From positions 14,347,273 to 14,411,272 of the forward strand of contig CM037467.1 in NCBI GenBank assembly GCA_021014325.1: DNA of 64,000 nucleotides, given 5' to 3'. The DNA comes from Plazaster borealis (taxonomy: Eukaryota > Echinodermata > Asteroidea > Forcipulatida > Labidiasteridae). The notes below the pieces were generated by a model that worked only from the letters and a program-made list of their open reading frames with translations, was not told where the DNA came from and made no database searches. Below are positions 45,603-58,384 of the stretch, piece after piece (the stretch's first letter is position 1; each line of letters starts with the position of its first letter). Both the position numbers and the translations under genes were made by a program.

Positions 45603-45943
45603 AAGGCAGGGTATACTTTTGATAATTGTCAAGGACCAGTATCCTCACTAAACACAAGCATAACAAACCTGTGAAAATTTGGGCTCAATTGGTCATCGAA
45701 GTTGCAAGAAAAAAAATGAGAGAAAAAACACCCTTGTTGCATAAAAGCCTTTGCCCGAAGCCTTTCTCGGATTCAAATATTTTGGTGAAAATTTACCTCT
45801 TTCTCTAAAACTACATTACTTCAAAGGGTGTCGTTTCTAACAATTGTTACAGTATCAACAGCTCCCCAGTGCTCTTTACCAAGTAAGTTTTTATGGTCAT
45901 TAATTTTCTGTAGTAATTACCAAGGGTATACTCTCCCTTTAGA
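45603..45943. repeat. Diverged MITE-3 relative
   Basis: GGCAGGGTATACTTTTGATAA at the left, AATTACCAAGGGTATACTCTC at the right. Carries CTGTGAAAATTTGGGCTCAA and AAGTAAGTTTTTATGGTCAT. It begins just 23 bp after the lectin stop. Confidence 0.65.
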
Positions 45944-47110
45944 GCAAAATGTAGAACAATGGTAATTGTCAAAGACCAGTATCCACACTTGATGTGATCC
46001 AACATACGGTACAGGAAATAACAAACATGTGAAAGTTTAAGCTAAATCGGTCTTCGGAGTCATGAGAAAACAGTGAAAAAAAACTATTGTAAATGTTCAC
46101 TGTTTTCAAACATCGGATTTTATCACCAGTGACGAAGACTTATTGTTTTACTCATTTCCTAAAACTATAGCATTTCAAGCAAAACCATTTCAAGGGAAGT
46201 TTTCCAACATGACCATCTTTACCCCATGTAAGTTAATGTGCAAATCTGTGAACATTTATATCTTCAACCTTACCAATGTTGTACACAGCCGCAAAGTATA
46301 GCGCATGAAATTTTAATCTTTTGTAGTACATAGTTGTTATATACCAATAGGTACTTTTTGAAACTATATAAACAAAACTCTTTTGTGGAGAATAATCATT
46401 TCTCACAGATAGTTTTGAAACAAATTAAAGATAAAGTCTTTTATTTCTCAAAATTGTCGGCATTTCCGATATAACTGTTTTGTATGTTGTGGTGAGGAAA
46501 TGGTAGGTAAAAAGTGAGAATCAATTTTTGAAATTTGATCATTCTTACCTCTTTTTTTAAAAAAACTCCACACTTTTATTTGCGTTTGGAATTTTCCCAC
46601 TTAAATTTACACAAAATCAAATCAATGCCTTTCATCGTTTAGGAAAGTGCATTAAACAAACAGAGCACGACGCTAAAGTTTACCTATAGGTATGTGACTA
46701 AGCCAGTTAGAAAATGACTGATTGCGCGGAAAGTAAGTCTTGCCGTTCCATAAAATTTTGCCTTTATTCTTCTATAAAACAACAGTGCATGCAGAGATGC
46801 CAACATTTGCATCTTTCAATCAGATTTAGAATTACATTCAACATAATAGGGAACAAGTTTCCATATTGAGAGAGATTTTCAAATTTGTTCATCAGAACAT
46901 TGGTTTATTTTCAGGGAACTTTCTGCAGAATCAGGGAGAGTTGGCAGCTCTGATCAAGCAACATAAAATACATACCACATTGGGTAAGGTTCTCACTGAA
47001 ACCAAAAATCTGTAATAATGGCAGTGTGAATACAAATCCCTTATTTTTGGTGTATAAATGGGGAGTTACTTTAGAGGTAAAACTGTTTCTGAATCTATCC
47101 AGCATAGGTC

Positions 47111-47496
47111 TTAAAGGGATTGTATATATATGTTTGGGAATTGTAACCCACTGTTTGTTTCAATCCTATATAGTTGTAAATATATACCATAAAACCAACC
47201 TGTGAAAAATTAATTTCAAAAGGTGGTAGCGTTTTTGAGATATTGCCGAAAATCTGGAGCGATTATGTCCGCGCAGGAAGAATAATCTGCAATTGGAACA
47301 CACAATCTGAGAAATGTTTCTGACAGATTCAAATGTTTGGATAAAAACTGGTATCTTTTTCCATAACCACATTACTTCAAAGTGAAATGTTTCTCAAAAT
47401 GCTTTTTACATTCAGAAGCTGCTGTACTTCTTACCAAGTAAGTTTTATTTCCAATAATTTTATGAGTAATTACCAAAATGTATACATACCCTTTTA
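47111..47496. repeat. MITE-3 copy
   Basis: Starts TTAAAGGGATTGTATATATA and ends AATGTATACATACCCTTTTA, with the TTGCCGAAAATCTGGAGCG block intact. Lies about 330 bp from the ICE2 stop. Confidence 0.75.
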
Positions 47497-47827
47497 GTGT
47501 ACAGTTTTCAATGCACAAATTCTAAAATATAAGCAATGCATAATGGTTTGTAATCACTACTGTAGATTTGTTCTCTTTGGTTAAAACTAATTTATACCAT
47601 GATTGTTATATCTTTGTACTTCTACAAGTCAATGTGTTTTGTGGAATTTTTTCCAAAAACCAAAGGCATACTTTCCCTTTAAGAACCACAAATATATAAT
47701 ATGAAGTGGGGGGCTAAAGTTTCTGGTCAAAGCTTGAAAGGTTGTATTTTTTAGTGATTAGGGAAATGTCTGAATTGAGTAGATATACAAGGAATACAGC
47801 TTCCCTTTAGCTCTTACAGCTCTGCCT

Positions 47828-50800
47828 TTATTTCTTGCCTCCTTTCTTTTTCTTCTTTTTCTTCTTCTTGGTTGCAATGGCAAAATCACCTGAAGAGAAA
47901 GAAAATTTCAAACATTGCTTCAGAGGCAAGTCAATCGATAGTTAATTGTAATCTTTAGAGGTATTATTAGAGGTATTATACAGGATTGGTAGAGCTGTCA
48001 AAATAGTCACAGTGAGTCAGTGTTCATGTTTTGTGTGATCAACCATATACATGAAATAACAAACCTGTGGAAATTTGGGCTTAATCCATTGAGCGAGTCA
48101 GGAGAAAATAGTGAAAAACCATGCACAATTTTCAGCATTGAAACACATTGTCTTTAATTGCGGTTGTAACAACCGAAATCAGCTGTTGTGGTTTTTTAAG
48201 GTTTTCAGATACATTTTTCTCAATTATAACTTCATTTCAGAATTCTAGTATGAACTTCATAATCAGTAAGTTTTCAGACTAAAATTGAACAATGATATTT
48301 TTTATCCTTACCAATCCTGTATAATACCTTTAAATAATCAATTATACTAGTAAGGAAAATTCACATAAAAAAATATGGAGACAAAGTCACACCTTATTTT
48401 TACCTTTTACATTTTTAGCAATGATTTTAGGAGGAAATGTTGCTGGTATACGACCTGCCGCCATCTGACCAGGTAGTATCAAATTTGTGTCAAGTGGTAA
48501 CCATGGCAACAAAGGAGTCGGGCAAGGTTGCGTCATTGGAATATTGATGTGTGCCTTGTGTAAATCATAGGGTGACCTGAAGAAAGGAAAGTAGGACAAT
48601 TGAAATGTGAGATGTTTAAGTTAAATCACCAAACTACATCAATTAATTACTTTGTTTTCATTGTTTTTATTAACACAAAGTACATAATTGGTAAGTTATA
48701 AAAAAAAAACCACTTATTGATAACTTTAAATCTATAAGCTAAATGACTGTATAGTTAGAAGTTCCAATCCATCAGAGAAATGTTTTTTGTTTCTGAAATA
48801 GTTATACAGGTAGTAATAAAAAAAAGCAGTTCATGACCCTAAGATCAAATTGCATATTTTGATATCTGTAATCAAATACACCTGATATGAATGTGGACAA
48901 GATGCCTAAAAAAATTGTTACAAAGGTTTGTCAATGTTTTTAGCTTAAACATGACTCACAAATTTATCTTTCCACACGTTGTCTGTTTATAGAATTCTGG
49001 AGGATGTAAAGTTGTGCTAAAATTAGTTTAAAAAGGCTCTTAGAAATGTTTTCCTGAAATATAATCAAAAACTGTTTTAATTACCTTGATTTTCCGGTGG
49101 TGGTTGTGGATTGTAATATACAGACGTGCATATCACCAGCAGAATGACAAAGCAAGTAGTGACCCTCGGATAAACTGGGGAAAAAAAGGATTGATATCAA
49201 AGATTTGACTGAAAATATGTCATTGTGATTGGGCAGATTATTAACATCTTTGATCTGTCATTGGTCGATTGTGTTTTGTTTACTGCATTCATGATTCTTG
49301 TGATATTTTGATAACCGTACATACAAGTCCAATAAAGACTACTTACACTTATACACAGGATCATTCAATTTGTTTTTGCAGGTAAAAAATTACTCCCTTA
49401 AGAGGTTGACTTTCGGGGGAAAGTGATGAATAAATAAGTTTGCTATTTTACCTTGTAAGTTTGTCCAGTACTTGAGATATCATTTTCATGCACTGAGACG
49501 GCCTGTAATGGAAAATAAGATAAATTACTTGGATAAATCTGGGATAAAGAATGTTATTTGGTTTTACCCAAACACTGACGTGTACAAAGCATTGTATACT
49601 CAGTACTTTATTTATTCCTGTGAAAAAAATCCACAAGCATATTACTTGGGTGGGATTCGAACACACGTTCTTTGCCATTATAGAGCAGACGGCTTACTAA
49701 TAGACCACCGAGATTGCCCAGTAGCTAGAGGCAGAAATCCTATACAGGGTGTCTCAAAAAAAAGGTAATCCTACTGTAAAGGGTTTTTATGGCCAGACTA
49801 TATGTTTACCAGCAGAAAGCATGGCATCATCTGAAAGCTGAAGCCTTGTGCTTTTCAATGATACCTTGGGTTACATTCCAGGGTATGCATCATGGAGCAC
49901 CACTGTCTTGAAGTTGTGGTGCAAAAATGCAGTTGGTTCACTTTTGGACACATGTCATTCTGGCCTTCAGACAGTGTGTAAACCTCAGGTTGTCACAATG
50001 GTTCAGCTAACGGCAGAACAGAGAATCTTTGTGGTCAAGAAATGGTATGAAACCAGAAGTTTGCAGGCTACACGGGATGCCTTTGGAGAAGCATTCCCAG
50101 ACCGAGAACCACCAGCAAAGAAAACAATCTGGGCCAATGTGAGAAAGTATGAAGCACACGGAACCAGCCTCAACCGCAACAAAGGAACTTCAGGAAGGCC
50201 AAGGACAGCGAGATCTCAGGAAAACATCGCTGCCGTACGACAGCATCTGATTGACCACCCACGGGAGACAAGTGCAAAAAATTGAATTTAGTATTGTTTA
50301 CAGTGCTTCACACACATCAGTGATTTGCAAACATGAGACAATAAAACAATTTTAATGGCGCAAAATCTTTCTCAAAATATCTCTACTTACTGGAAAGATG
50401 GCTGTTCCCAAATGGAACTGTTCATGTCAAAGTGTTCCAGCAGAATAAGGTCAGAGGTCAATGCGTTCATACGACCTACAGATAGGAGCAACAAAATCAC
50501 TAATTAGCAAATATAAGAACATCAGCATCGAAGTGTTTTTTTTATGTAATCTGTAGAGAACAGAATGTTTTGCAACTCAGTATCAATATAAAATAAATTC
50601 CACCGAAGATATGAAAATTTTTCTTTGTACCTTGAATGACCTTTGACCCTGGTTGTAGCAGCAGGCTAATCCACAGCTTGGTAAGTTCACTTACACTTAT
50701 TTGCTCAAAACCGAAGTGAGGCTGAAACTCCATCTTTGGAAGGATGCTTGTCACCTGACCCTGGGGACAAAAAAGAGGCAAAAGTTGTTAAGAGGGTGTT

Positions 50801-53800
50801 TTTTTCACAGAAGTTTGGTGTTATTTTCCAACATGAAAAACAGTTTGTTTGTTTGTTCATGTGGTCACTATAGATCATCTAGACTGGCAGATCCAAGGAG
50901 AGCCAGTTAATAGTATCATCACCAAGGGTCATCAGGCCAACAGCACCGTTTGAGGTCCGAAGATTTTGCATTCACATGGATTATGTGGTTCATAGTCTGC
51001 ATGGTTTCGCACACACACAGATCTGAGGTAGCAGCACCAATTCTGCAACTGGGTACGGCCAGTACCTGATCTCACTGAAACAGTGATGGATAATTTTTTG
51101 TCTAATTTTTGATTAACTTTTTTGTCTTGAGTTTGTCTTAACATGAAAGCTTCCTCACCTTGTTGAGATTTGTAACTCCTGAGGGCGCACTGACCGCATC
51201 AATGTTACTCCTCACTAAAATGTTGAGTCTTCCAAATCTCCACAGGGTGTAATCAACTCTTCCATCCATTTCATTCTTGTAACTGGAGGGATTCTCAACA
51301 CAAATGTCACTCTGACCTTGCACACATGGGAGAGTTATTGGCGGTTTGGGTGGAGACTGGTTTTCCATCTTGCTACTGTGTAGCTTCTCCTGGAGTTTGA
51401 GTATTGAGTCCATTGTAGTCTCCTCTCCAGTTGTTTTAATCTGCTTAGTCTGAGTTTTAACAGGTAGTTTCTTCTTTGGAGTTTTAGTTCCATGATGTTG
51501 AGAAATTGCTTGGGACGCCCTTTCAGAAACTTTGGTTGAGTTTTCATTTTCAACAACAGGCCTCGGTTCTTCTTGGACAGCAGTGAAGTTGTCTGAAATG
51601 TTAGCTTTATTATTCTTCACAGTGTTCAGGTCTGATGACATTCTCTGAGCAGGATCAGTATTACTGCTAATGGTATAGTTTTGATTTTGACTATCACCAG
51701 CTTTTGATACAGCAGCTCCCACTGCTTCCTCGCTTCCATTCATCACAGTCTTTGACCTTAGATTATATCTCTTAATCGGTGTGAGATTTTCTACAGATGC
51801 TGTGTTGCTTATTTTTAAGTCCAACTTGGGAGCCTCAGTTGCTTCCTTGTGGTTGGGATCGGGGGAATGCGGTGATGTTTCAGGATCTGATGGGCAAGAT
51901 ATGACAAGCGTTTTTCCTCTTTGATCCTCAAAGGGCGGAGACATGGGTGACTCAGGTACCAAAACTGCACCCGTGGCTTGAGATGAGTGGGATAAGGAAC
52001 CATGATCAACCCCTTTCTCACTGGGTGGGGGCGAGAGGGGCGAGTCTGGTATGAGCGCATCTTTCTTAGATATGAGAGAAGACTCTGTCTTGGAATTTGG
52101 TTTTCTGTCAGACCTGTTCCTTATTGATGAACAAGTGCCATCCTCTGACTGGTTGGGTGATGTTGGCGATTCTTTTGTTGCACTCTCCGACTGGTGAAGC
52201 TTCTTGAGGCGACAACTTCTTCTTGGAGTGGGTTCTGCATCTGTTGGCAACTCACTACTTGCGTGCCGTTTTCTTGGCCTATTTACAGTCCGTTCTGATG
52301 CGCTCTGCTGGTTCTGTTGACCAAGGTCCAATTTTGTTTTTTCTTGTGGAGAATTATCAACAGAATTTTGCTTGTGTGTTCTTGTGCTGGATGGTGACAA
52401 ATTTTCTTGAGATTTCCTCATCTGTGTGGATTCAGAATCTGAGCTCAAAGCAATTACTAATTCTCCTTCACTACAGTCACTCTCTAATGCAAATGCATTT
52501 CTCTCCACATTGAAACTTGACTGGTTTAAGTTTGAAACTTCCTGCCTGGGTTGTGCTGAGCTGTCTGATGATCTGCCTAACATCATACTGCGCCGACAAG
52601 ATGTCTCAAGATTTGAAGATGTGTGGCTGGATTTTTCTCCTTTATATTCTGGCAACTCCTGTGTATCCATCTCGCTATCAGAAGAAAAAGGAGAAGTCGT
52701 TGGCATTTCTATATTGCCATAAGTTTGACGACCGTCTAAAGTGATAATTTCGGAGGGTGTTATGTTAAATTCCTGTGGATGATTACCGGTGGGTACTTGA
52801 GAATGCGGGAGAACTGATATGTTGATATTTTTATCACCCAAGATCTCCTGAGTCTTCTTGTCCACTGTAGTCTGATTCTCAGCCGTAATAAAACTGGTAA
52901 CCACAGCAGGCTGGTGCTCCTCTTTACTTGCCTTTTCAAGACATTGTAACTTTTCATCACTTTCTGTGGATGTTTCTCGATGTCCAGGTTGTAAAATTAC
53001 TTTGTTTTGATTGGGAGTTTTGTTGTCTGATTTACAAACAGCTGACCCAAATGTCTCAAGATTGCTCAAGTCAAGCTCCAAACCGTCAAAATACACGTTG
53101 GAAATTTTAGGAAATTTCTGACATTCATTTGCTACCTCATCATCAAACTCACAGTCAAGGTTACCCAAAGAACTCTCAGCAGTCAGGTGTGCACGCAGGG
53201 CTGCTGAGTGGAATGTTCTACTAGCTTCATGGGGGAAGTATGAGTTTGTGAGGGGATCACCGATGTAAACAGTCTTGACAGAAATTTCTGAGTCTTTTAG
53301 TTGAGTTGATTTGACGTGAACAGGAATCTGCCAATTCTTATCAAATCCTGGGGCGTGGTTATCGGCAAGAGTTGCTAGCGATGCAGTTGCTATGACGACA
53401 TTTGCTTGATATTTTGTAGCTAACTTTACTGCATTTTCATCATCAATCAGCTCCTTCAGATTAAAAAAGTTAAAGTTTAATAATAAATGTCATATCTTAA
53501 ACAGTTATACAATAAACCTTAGTGTGTAGGTGTGTGGGAAACATCTAAGATGGAAAACTAACAAGGTATCTTGTTTAAAAGGCAGGCCTAATAGTTCACG
53601 GAGGCAACAGAGGCAATTGCCCTGGTCATCGCCTTGGTGCCCCTTGAAATGTTCCAATAGAAATTTACAATTTCCTCATAGAGGTGCCCTTTACCAAGGA
53701 GAACACCTTGATGACTTTGCCCTTATTGAAAAAAAAGTGAAGCATCAGGCCTGAAAAGGTAATGGTGAACAGAACAGTTTTTAGAAAACGATCAGTTAAT

Positions 53801-56800
53801 AACTTCAACACATACTTCTAGAAAATATACCATACCTTAAATTTAGTATCAGTATTTTTGGCGGCTGCTGGCTTGATATGACTCTGCATCTGGAAAGCTG
53901 TCATAACATTCTGATGAAGTTTCCTGTTAATGTTCGACTCCTCTACACTCCTTGGTTCTCCCTGTTTGATCAAACATCAAAAGTAAATCTTCAGAAAAGT
54001 AAACTTGCGGGTACAACCATTTTGGGAGGAGTGTTGGCTCTGTAGTGTTGTATACTACGCTCGTCTTCAGGAGAACACTCCTCCTAAAAGAGATTTACAC
54101 ATGGTTGTACCCGCAAGTTTACTAATTATAGTTACTTCTTATTTTCCTAGCAGAGTCTTCTTCAAGGCACCAATCATGGAATAAAAAACTCATCAAAAAA
54201 ATAATTTGATATAAAAAGGATCACTATTGAACAAGATATACTTAAATGTGACAACAATGGATAACAAAAGATTGACTTAATCTTGCAAAAAAAGAACGTC
54301 TTTTACTCAGAAGAATGTCTTACCAAGACTAAGAGACGAGATATAAATGTGAGAACAGGATCTGTTGGAAAGATGTTAGATGAGACGATACCAACCGTCT
54401 GGTGTAAACTGTAATGTTGTGGAAGATTCTTCACTCTCCTCTCTTGAGATTGCCATTGCTTCTAAAAAATAAAAAGATAATCCAACATCTTGTCAAAAAA
54501 TGACAATTAACACTGCTTTGATTTCAGCCTAAATTAGACCCAATGCATAGCGGTAATCCAAACAGAGTGCTAGGAGTCCCCAGATACTACTTAATTATGA
54601 ATCGTTTTAATCCTACCTTAAAAATATTGTTATTCTTATTGATGTTCTTTCTTTCTTGTATTAGTTTAATCTATCTGTCAGTTTGTTTATTGTTCTAAAT
54701 GTTATTGTTTCTGTCTGTACTGTTTGAATCAAGGCCAGTTTAATTTCCCCAGTATGGGACAATAAAGTTTTCATCTTTATCTTTATCTTTATTTAGCCCA
54801 CCCTTCACCCATAAATCTCATTAATACCCCATGGTATAGTCCTACACAACCCTCATCCTCTGACCACTCAGATCACACATTCCATTCCCACGGTTCCTTG
54901 TCCCTACCACACCCCAACTGTCCACCATGTAATTGACCAAACCTTACTCATCCCCTATATAATGTCGTTAGTTTCCAAAGGTTTATTAGTATTCTACTTC
55001 TTGCTCTAAAAGAACCAGCTCAGGACAACAAATAAATTAACTCCTGACAAAGCCTACTCCAAGAACGTTTGTGTTATCTTCTTTTGGTCTATATTATTCT
55101 TGTTCACTGCCAGCTCTTGTATATAGGTACTCATATTCACGTCTTAAAGTAACATGACACAACGGCTAACTATAACTACTCTACCTGAAGAAACTGCATG
55201 GCCAGTGGGGACAGCTGCTCATAGTCCTCAGGGTTGTGTCTTGCAACTCGTTCTGCATATTTCATAAACTCTTGTTGTTCCTTGTGAACCATTATCTGTA
55301 ACTTCTAAGAGAAAACAAGGAAAGAAAAATGCAGTTTAAACATCTGCTGAGTACTCAATCAGTTGTAATATACAACTACATCATTAGCTAAATGTCTGGC
55401 CCCAAAATATAAAGGAGGTTTGAAAATGATGGTTTATTTGGAAGAGTGAGACAGGGATTTTAGAAATCGACTGGTGTGAGCTATTCATCCCAAAAGAAAA
55501 GGTAGCCATGGTGATGACTGATGATAATGAGGTTATGAAAGGTAGTTGGGGATGCATAAGAGGGGAGGGGTCTGAAGCAGTTGTATGATTTACTGGGGGG
55601 TATACCTTGAATGATGGTGAGAGATTTTGAAGAGGTTAGGGGTAGGATGGGAAATTCTTACCCGCAGTTGTTGTTTCTCTGCTATAAGTCCAGGAGATGT
55701 TGTGTACCGTGCCTGGTTGGATTGTCGAAGTCCATGCTTCTGCCAGAGCTCAATATAGAGCTGCTGTTGAGCATGAGTCAAGGAGGAATATCTAGAAAAA
55801 GCAGAAACAGGAAATTCTGATGAGTTTAAGTTCTTTTCCATTCTGTTGTAATACCTTAAGTTTGACTGATCACAGATAACTCTTTTTCTTTACACAAACG
55901 GTACACATTTAGATATTATCAGATACGCTTTAAACACATATTTAGATCAAAATTAATGCCGTCTATAATAATGTTTACATAAATGAAACAATAAATGCCC
56001 CTGTTAATCTCAAAGAACAAATTAGAATGCATCTTTTTCAAATATTTCAGTAGAATATCAGGTAAGTTAGTTTTGTGAGGACCATGACAGCCTCTCTGGT
56101 GTCCCAAGCCAACTACAGCAAACATGAGAGTGTTCTGAGCAGGTGAGTCAGTTACAGTACTTTTTGTTACATTTTTGTTATGAGAGATCGCCTAACATCA
56201 CAAGGCCGGACGGCCACTTCAAGGTGAGGGCTACACTTAACTGATTTGGGCTATCGACCTAAATCAACTGCTACCAGGGGCATGTTGCCACCTACTCCTG
56301 CGGCTGAAACAGGGTTACCCCTTTCACAGTCCGTAAGGATAGGCATGGGTATCATCCACTAGGAGCCTGGCTGGTAGAGCAGAATGCACTACCTTCCCAA
56401 TTTTTTACGAAGCAATTTATGGTTAAGTGCCTTGCTCAAGGGCATAAGTGTCATGACCGGGTATCGAACCCACAATCTGTCGCTGACAACACCAGAGCTT
56501 GAGTCCTCCATGGACGAACTAGACCTCTCGGCCACGACATGCCACTTATCCAAAATGGTTTAAACTAGAGTTGGGTTTGTTATTTTATTCATACCTTGGG
56601 TATGGAAATTGTGGTTTAGGACTCTTTAAAGTCCACCGCTTTGGCTTCAGACGATCCTGACGGACAGCATTTATACCTTTGTGAATCTGGCCAGAGAGTG
56701 TTTGAGAGCTCTGGAGGATTGGTTGACCTGATGGCATCACATGACCTCTAGAAGAAGCTGGATTCCGTTGTTTGGTGTTGGATGGCTTCCTGACAAAGGA

Positions 56801-57917
56801 AGAAAATGTATGGTCAATTTGAGAAACATGTTTGTTAAAAATTAACATTTGAATAATGACTGGCGATTGAGAATGAATTATACAAATCTCACAATTTCAC
56901 ATTAAAAAAGTAAGTCAGACTAAGACCATGGTCAGACTATATCCATATTAATTATGGACCATAAGGTCTTATCTTATCAGATCGCAAATACTGCCTGGAT
57001 GATTTTGTACTAGACCCAGTAAACTGGGGCGCTGTAATCCTTTTCAAAAACAAATGAAATCTGCAGTCGTAGAACGCATTGTAATCCTTGAAACGCATTG
57101 AAAAGCATTGTAATCCTTTTCAAAAACAAATGACATCTGCAGTCGTAGAACGCAGGTGTCAATTTTATTTTTTAAAGGAGTAGGTTTACACAGCGCCCCA
57201 GGTACTGCCACTAACTGTTGGGGCACTGTACTCCTATACTGGGTCTCATTTTTTACAATGGTTGAAAAGCATTGTGGGAAAGAAAAAGATGCAAAAAGTT
57301 TTTCCTTTTTCTTCCCACAATGCCCCTCATATTTGCGATAGACCTGGCCCAATGTTAAAAAATAGTGTCAAAACGCTTCAAATCAAGAAGCGGAGGAAGT
57401 CCAGCGTATTGCGCAAAGGGGCTTTGACCCTGTACAGTTTTTTGAAACTAGACTTAAGTCTTTAATTATACAACAACAAGTTTTACAGTTAATAAAGTAA
57501 ACTTTCATCTCATGATGTCTCAGTCATCTTATTTAATTTAAATGATGAGTCAGATCAATTTCTTAAATTAATTATTTTAATAATTTATTTGTTTACTTTT
57601 TCTTTCTTTTTTGATGCGAAAGCTACACATATTTTTTACTAGTTTTAACAAAATGTTGTTTACATTGTTGCTGGAAATGCCTTCTCCTGCACCCCCCCCC
57701 CCCCCCATCCACCCTCCTACTTCCTAGCTCCACCCACCTGGTGGGTCCTTTTGCAGTTGCTCATTATGATTTTGATTGACTACCTTTTTTTGAATGGCGA
57801 CACGGCGCATCCAGTCGATTCGTAGGCTTGGAAAAGCTCAATGTCGAACCGGGGTTTCAAAGAAAAGTTTTCATATTCATCTTCCGTAAAGAATGCAACG
57901 GCGTCGCGATTTGACAT
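47828..57917 (-). CDS. ICE2: Little elongation complex subunit 2 (ICE2/NARG2), 13 exons
   Basis: Known role of the family: with ICE1 and ELL, supports RNA polymerase II transcription of small nuclear RNA genes, in the nucleus. 1240 aa modelled (human about 980). Exons, high to low: 57784-57917, 56595-56789, 55662-55791, 55185-55304, 54324-54461, 53836-53961, 51159-53453, 50631-50754, 50391-50475, 49452-49502, 49085-49174, 48404-48576, 47828-47889. Seen: FPYPRYSSLTHAQQQLY near the N-terminus, an IPVHVKS segment matching the vertebrate middle, and the NARG2 C-terminal region with LPKMEFQPHFGFEQISVSEL and LPWLPLDTNLILPG, then GRIPATFPPK. Exon 7 is 2295 nt, low-complexity and rich in Ser, Pro and charged residues, hence the extra length. 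The protein ends in nine consecutive lysines then GGKK, probably nuclear-localising. Introns host SINEs and a mariner-like fragment. Confidence 0.94.
47966..48334. repeat. MITE-6 (AGGTATTATACAGGATTGGTA termini)
   Basis: AGGTATTATACAGGATTGGT at the left is matched by ACCAATCCTGTATAATACCT at the right (inverted), about 360 bp. Its inner part, ATAACAAACCTGTG and TTTGGGCTTAAT, resembles MITE-3 relatives. It lies in the last ICE2 intron. Confidence 0.8.
49570..49740 (-). repeat. SINE-D copy
   Basis: The minus strand carries GGCAATCTCGGTGGTCTATT (box A-like), GTTCGAATCCCACC (box B) and a tail with AAGTACTGAGTATACAATGC. The latter block recurs near 19437, 32655 and 60560. Immediately next to the mariner-like terminus at 49745. 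Confidence 0.65.
49745..50290 (+). mobile_element. Truncated mariner-like element
   Basis: Begins CAGGGTGTCTCAAAAAAAAG after a TA, a typical terminal inverted repeat of one mariner-related group. No matching right end was found. It carries only the front of a transposase and then stops in AT-rich sequence, so it is immobile by itself. It lies in the ICE2 intron between exons 49452-49502 and 50391-50475, opposite to the gene. Confidence 0.75.
49998..50285 (+). pseudogene. Transposase N-terminal helix-turn-helix fragment
   Basis: Starts MVQLTAEQRIFVVKKWYE and continues for 95 residues through KKTIWANVRKYEAHG and SGRPRTARSQENI. This matches the helix-turn-helix type (DUF4817) that precedes many mariner-like transposase catalytic domains. 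A stop follows SAKN; the DDE catalytic part is absent, so I call it a relic. A longer frame opens upstream at 49848, but the family start fits 49998. Confidence 0.75.
54000..54125. repeat. MITE-5 copy, 125-bp hairpin
   Basis: TAAACTTGCGGGTACAACCA at the left and TGGTTGTACCCGCAAGTTTA at the right are exact inverted complements. GGAGGAGTGTTGGCTCTG and AGAACACTCCTCC continue the arms. In ICE2 between exons 53836-53961 and 54324-54461. Confidence 0.85.
56255..56548 (-). repeat. SINE-B copy, well preserved
   Basis: The minus strand begins GTGGCATGTCGTGGCCGAGA, has box B-like GGTTCGATACCC and the tail TTGAGCAAGGCACTTAACC. The rest of the body runs to about 56255. In the ICE2 intron between exons 55662-55791 and 56595-56789. 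Confidence 0.8.
56975..57360. repeat. Foldback repeat with internal duplication
   Basis: CGCAAATACTG near 56983 pairs with TATTTGCGATAG near 57329. Two direct copies of GTAATCCTTTTCAAAAACAA sit at about 57036 and 57109, each followed by TCTGCAGTCGTAGAACGCA. ACCCAGTAAACTGGGGCGC and GCGCCCCAG form another inverted pair. Non-coding, in ICE2 intron 1. Confidence 0.65.
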
Positions 57918-58384
57918 TCTCAAAATCTTATCCAACTTCCAAGACAAACAAAAACAGTTAAAATGTAACGTGAACCATGGAGGTTACCTCCATGCGTGAA
58001 CGAATAACGAACGTTCAATGACCGTATTTAAACGTCTGGTTCCAATAATCAGAAAAGTTATCTTTGCGTATGAAACGTCAGGGGAATATAATTCAGCTGA
58101 ACAAAATAAGCAGACGGCTGTTTGTTTGTTTTATTTCGCGCCGTTTCCAACCTCGTTTTCATACTGCTTGCGCGCCTCTACTATACTCGCTATCCAAAAA
58201 CCTGTGGGTACGGTCGAGTGTTCATCAATTTGGTCCACCACCCGTTTTTTCGATCGTTCACACGCAGACATTTCAGAACGTCGATCGCCACGTCGTCGTC
58301 AAAATACATTTCAACTCGTCAGGATTTCACCGGAGTTTGTTCAGGAATCCGGAATCCAGGAAATTTCCAACTTGAAGCCTAAAC
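57918..58384. promoter_or_regulatory. Probable bidirectional promoter of ICE2 and TRA2
   Basis: Only 467 bp separate the two start codons of divergent genes, including both 5' UTRs. The right half is clearly richer in CG dinucleotides (TCGATCG, ACGTCGATCG, CACGTCGTCGTC) than the AT-rich surroundings. This is usual for shared promoters of widely expressed genes. No definite TATA box; a TATTTAAA lies near 58024. Transcription starts are not known. Confidence 0.6.

Larger units (their letters stand above)
45581..47827. other. Spacer between lectin and ICE2 3' ends
   Basis: Convergent 3' ends. Filled mainly with MITE-3 relatives (45603-45943, about 45955-46260, 47111-47496) and AT-rich sequence. 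No gene recognised. No unambiguous poly(A) signal for the lectin was located. Confidence 0.55.

Noticed and set aside
51335..52060. Extra open frames inside the long ICE2 exon
   Set aside because: They are out-of-frame shadows of the 2295-nt exon with no domain of their own.
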